8,345 bases of DNA from JBCCRH01 sp039208045 (GTDB lineage Bacteria > Bacteroidota > Bacteroidia > Chitinophagales > Saprospiraceae), in contig JBCCRH010000278.1 of the NCBI GenBank assembly GCA_039208045.1, positions 1-8,345 on the forward strand, written 5' to 3'. Of this stretch, positions 8,146 through 8,345 are shown in pieces. Each line of letters starts with the position of its first letter. The stretch's first letter is position 1. The notes below the pieces were generated by a model, which was not told the DNA's origin, made no database searches, and saw only the letters and a program-made list of their open reading frames with translations. Both the position numbers and the translations under genes were made by a program.

Positions 8146-8169
8146 CTAAACACTGTTCAAAAAGTTTAG
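8146..8169. promoter_or_regulatory. Putative TetR operator copy 2, upstream of tetR, inside a larger palindrome
   Basis: Positions 8147-8163 (TAAACACTGTTCAAAAA) are the exact reverse complement of 7486-7502. The core AACA-c-TGTT is symmetric. This copy also sits inside a second inverted repeat, CTAAAC (8146-8151) and GTTTAG (8164-8169), with 12 bases between the arms. The site begins 17 bases upstream of the tetR start codon, where it could cover the promoter and give autorepression. I cannot assign a convincing Bacteroidota TAnnTTTG -7 box with confidence. Confidence 0.72.
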
Positions 8170-8201
8170 AAATACTCGAGAAAAATTTATTTAATACACT
8201 A

Positions 8202-8286
8202 CAGCGGATTGCAAATCCGCTGGGCGCGTGCTAGGATTTTTTTCCGTAAAGCTAGGCCCGTGCTCAGTGGATTTGTAATCCGCGTG
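8202..8286. repeat. Pair of REP-like palindromes (intergenic repeat element)
   Basis: The first palindrome has perfect 9-bp arms CAGCGGATT (8202-8210) and AATCCGCTG (8214-8222) around GCA. The second is a weaker form: GGATT (8269-8273) and AATCC (8277-8281) around TGT, extended by a T-G wobble and a G-C pair. Between them GGCGCGTGCT (8223-8232) and GGCCCGTGCT (8255-8264) match at 9 of 10 bases, so the two units look like diverged direct copies, each with a palindrome and a GC-rich tail. The layout resembles REP/BIME elements mobilised by RAYT transposases, but no transposase is in the window. The 216 bp from 8130 to the window end hold no credible gene, only this element and operator copy 2. 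Confidence 0.65.
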
Positions 8287-8345
8287 GCCCTAAAACTTAT
8301 TTTTGTTACTTGGCTTGACCGAACAGGTAAAATGGGGAATCCAGA

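Noticed and set aside
8202..8222. Terminator for a gene entering from the right
   Set aside because: The stem has no adjacent T-run on either strand, and a related second copy lies close by, so a repeat element explains it better.
8202..8286. CRISPR array
   Set aside because: There are only two unequal palindromic units with no uniform spacers and no cas genes.

Overview
The window looks like chromosomal DNA of a member of the Bacteroidota. The grounds are: a C-terminal type IX secretion (T9SS) sorting domain, found only in that phylum; A-rich leaders without Shine-Dalgarno sequences in front of every start; a typical Bacteroidota lipoprotein signal on the efflux adaptor; and a signal-peptide amidohydrolase of a type common there. 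Narrowing it to a marine or saprospirian lineage would be a guess.

Layout from left to right. Positions 1-441 (+) hold the 3' end of a secreted T9SS cargo protein whose start lies outside the window. It converges on a leftward gene. The 121-bp gap between them holds an 84-bp, almost fully paired nested inverted repeat, probably a bidirectional terminator or a small palindromic element. Positions 563-1912 (-) encode an exported metal-dependent amidohydrolase with all expected metal ligands. Upstream of it, a rho-independent terminator at 1946-1980 marks the end of the next leftward unit. Positions 2008-8129 (-) form a regulated tripartite efflux module in the order tetR - tolC-like outer-membrane factor - lipoprotein periplasmic adaptor - RND pump, with gaps of 35, 9 and 15 bp. 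The right end (8164-8345) is non-coding and holds a pair of REP-like palindromes built on a GGATT...AATCC core.

How the genes work together: the RND pump (inner membrane), the lipid-anchored adaptor (periplasm) and the outer-membrane channel should form one trans-envelope exporter, with the TetR protein as its local repressor. The strongest regulatory signal is a 17-bp sequence that occurs once before tetR and once, exactly inverted, directly against the tolC start codon. Its core is a near-perfect palindrome (TTgAACA-g-TGTTtAA), so these are most likely the repressor's two operators, controlling both its own gene and the pump. The substrate of the pump and of the amidohydrolase cannot be read from the sequence.

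I see no convincing wholly new system. The most useful observations are the paired operators, the nested hairpin in the convergent gap, the REP-like pair and the non-AcrB proton-relay residues of the pump.
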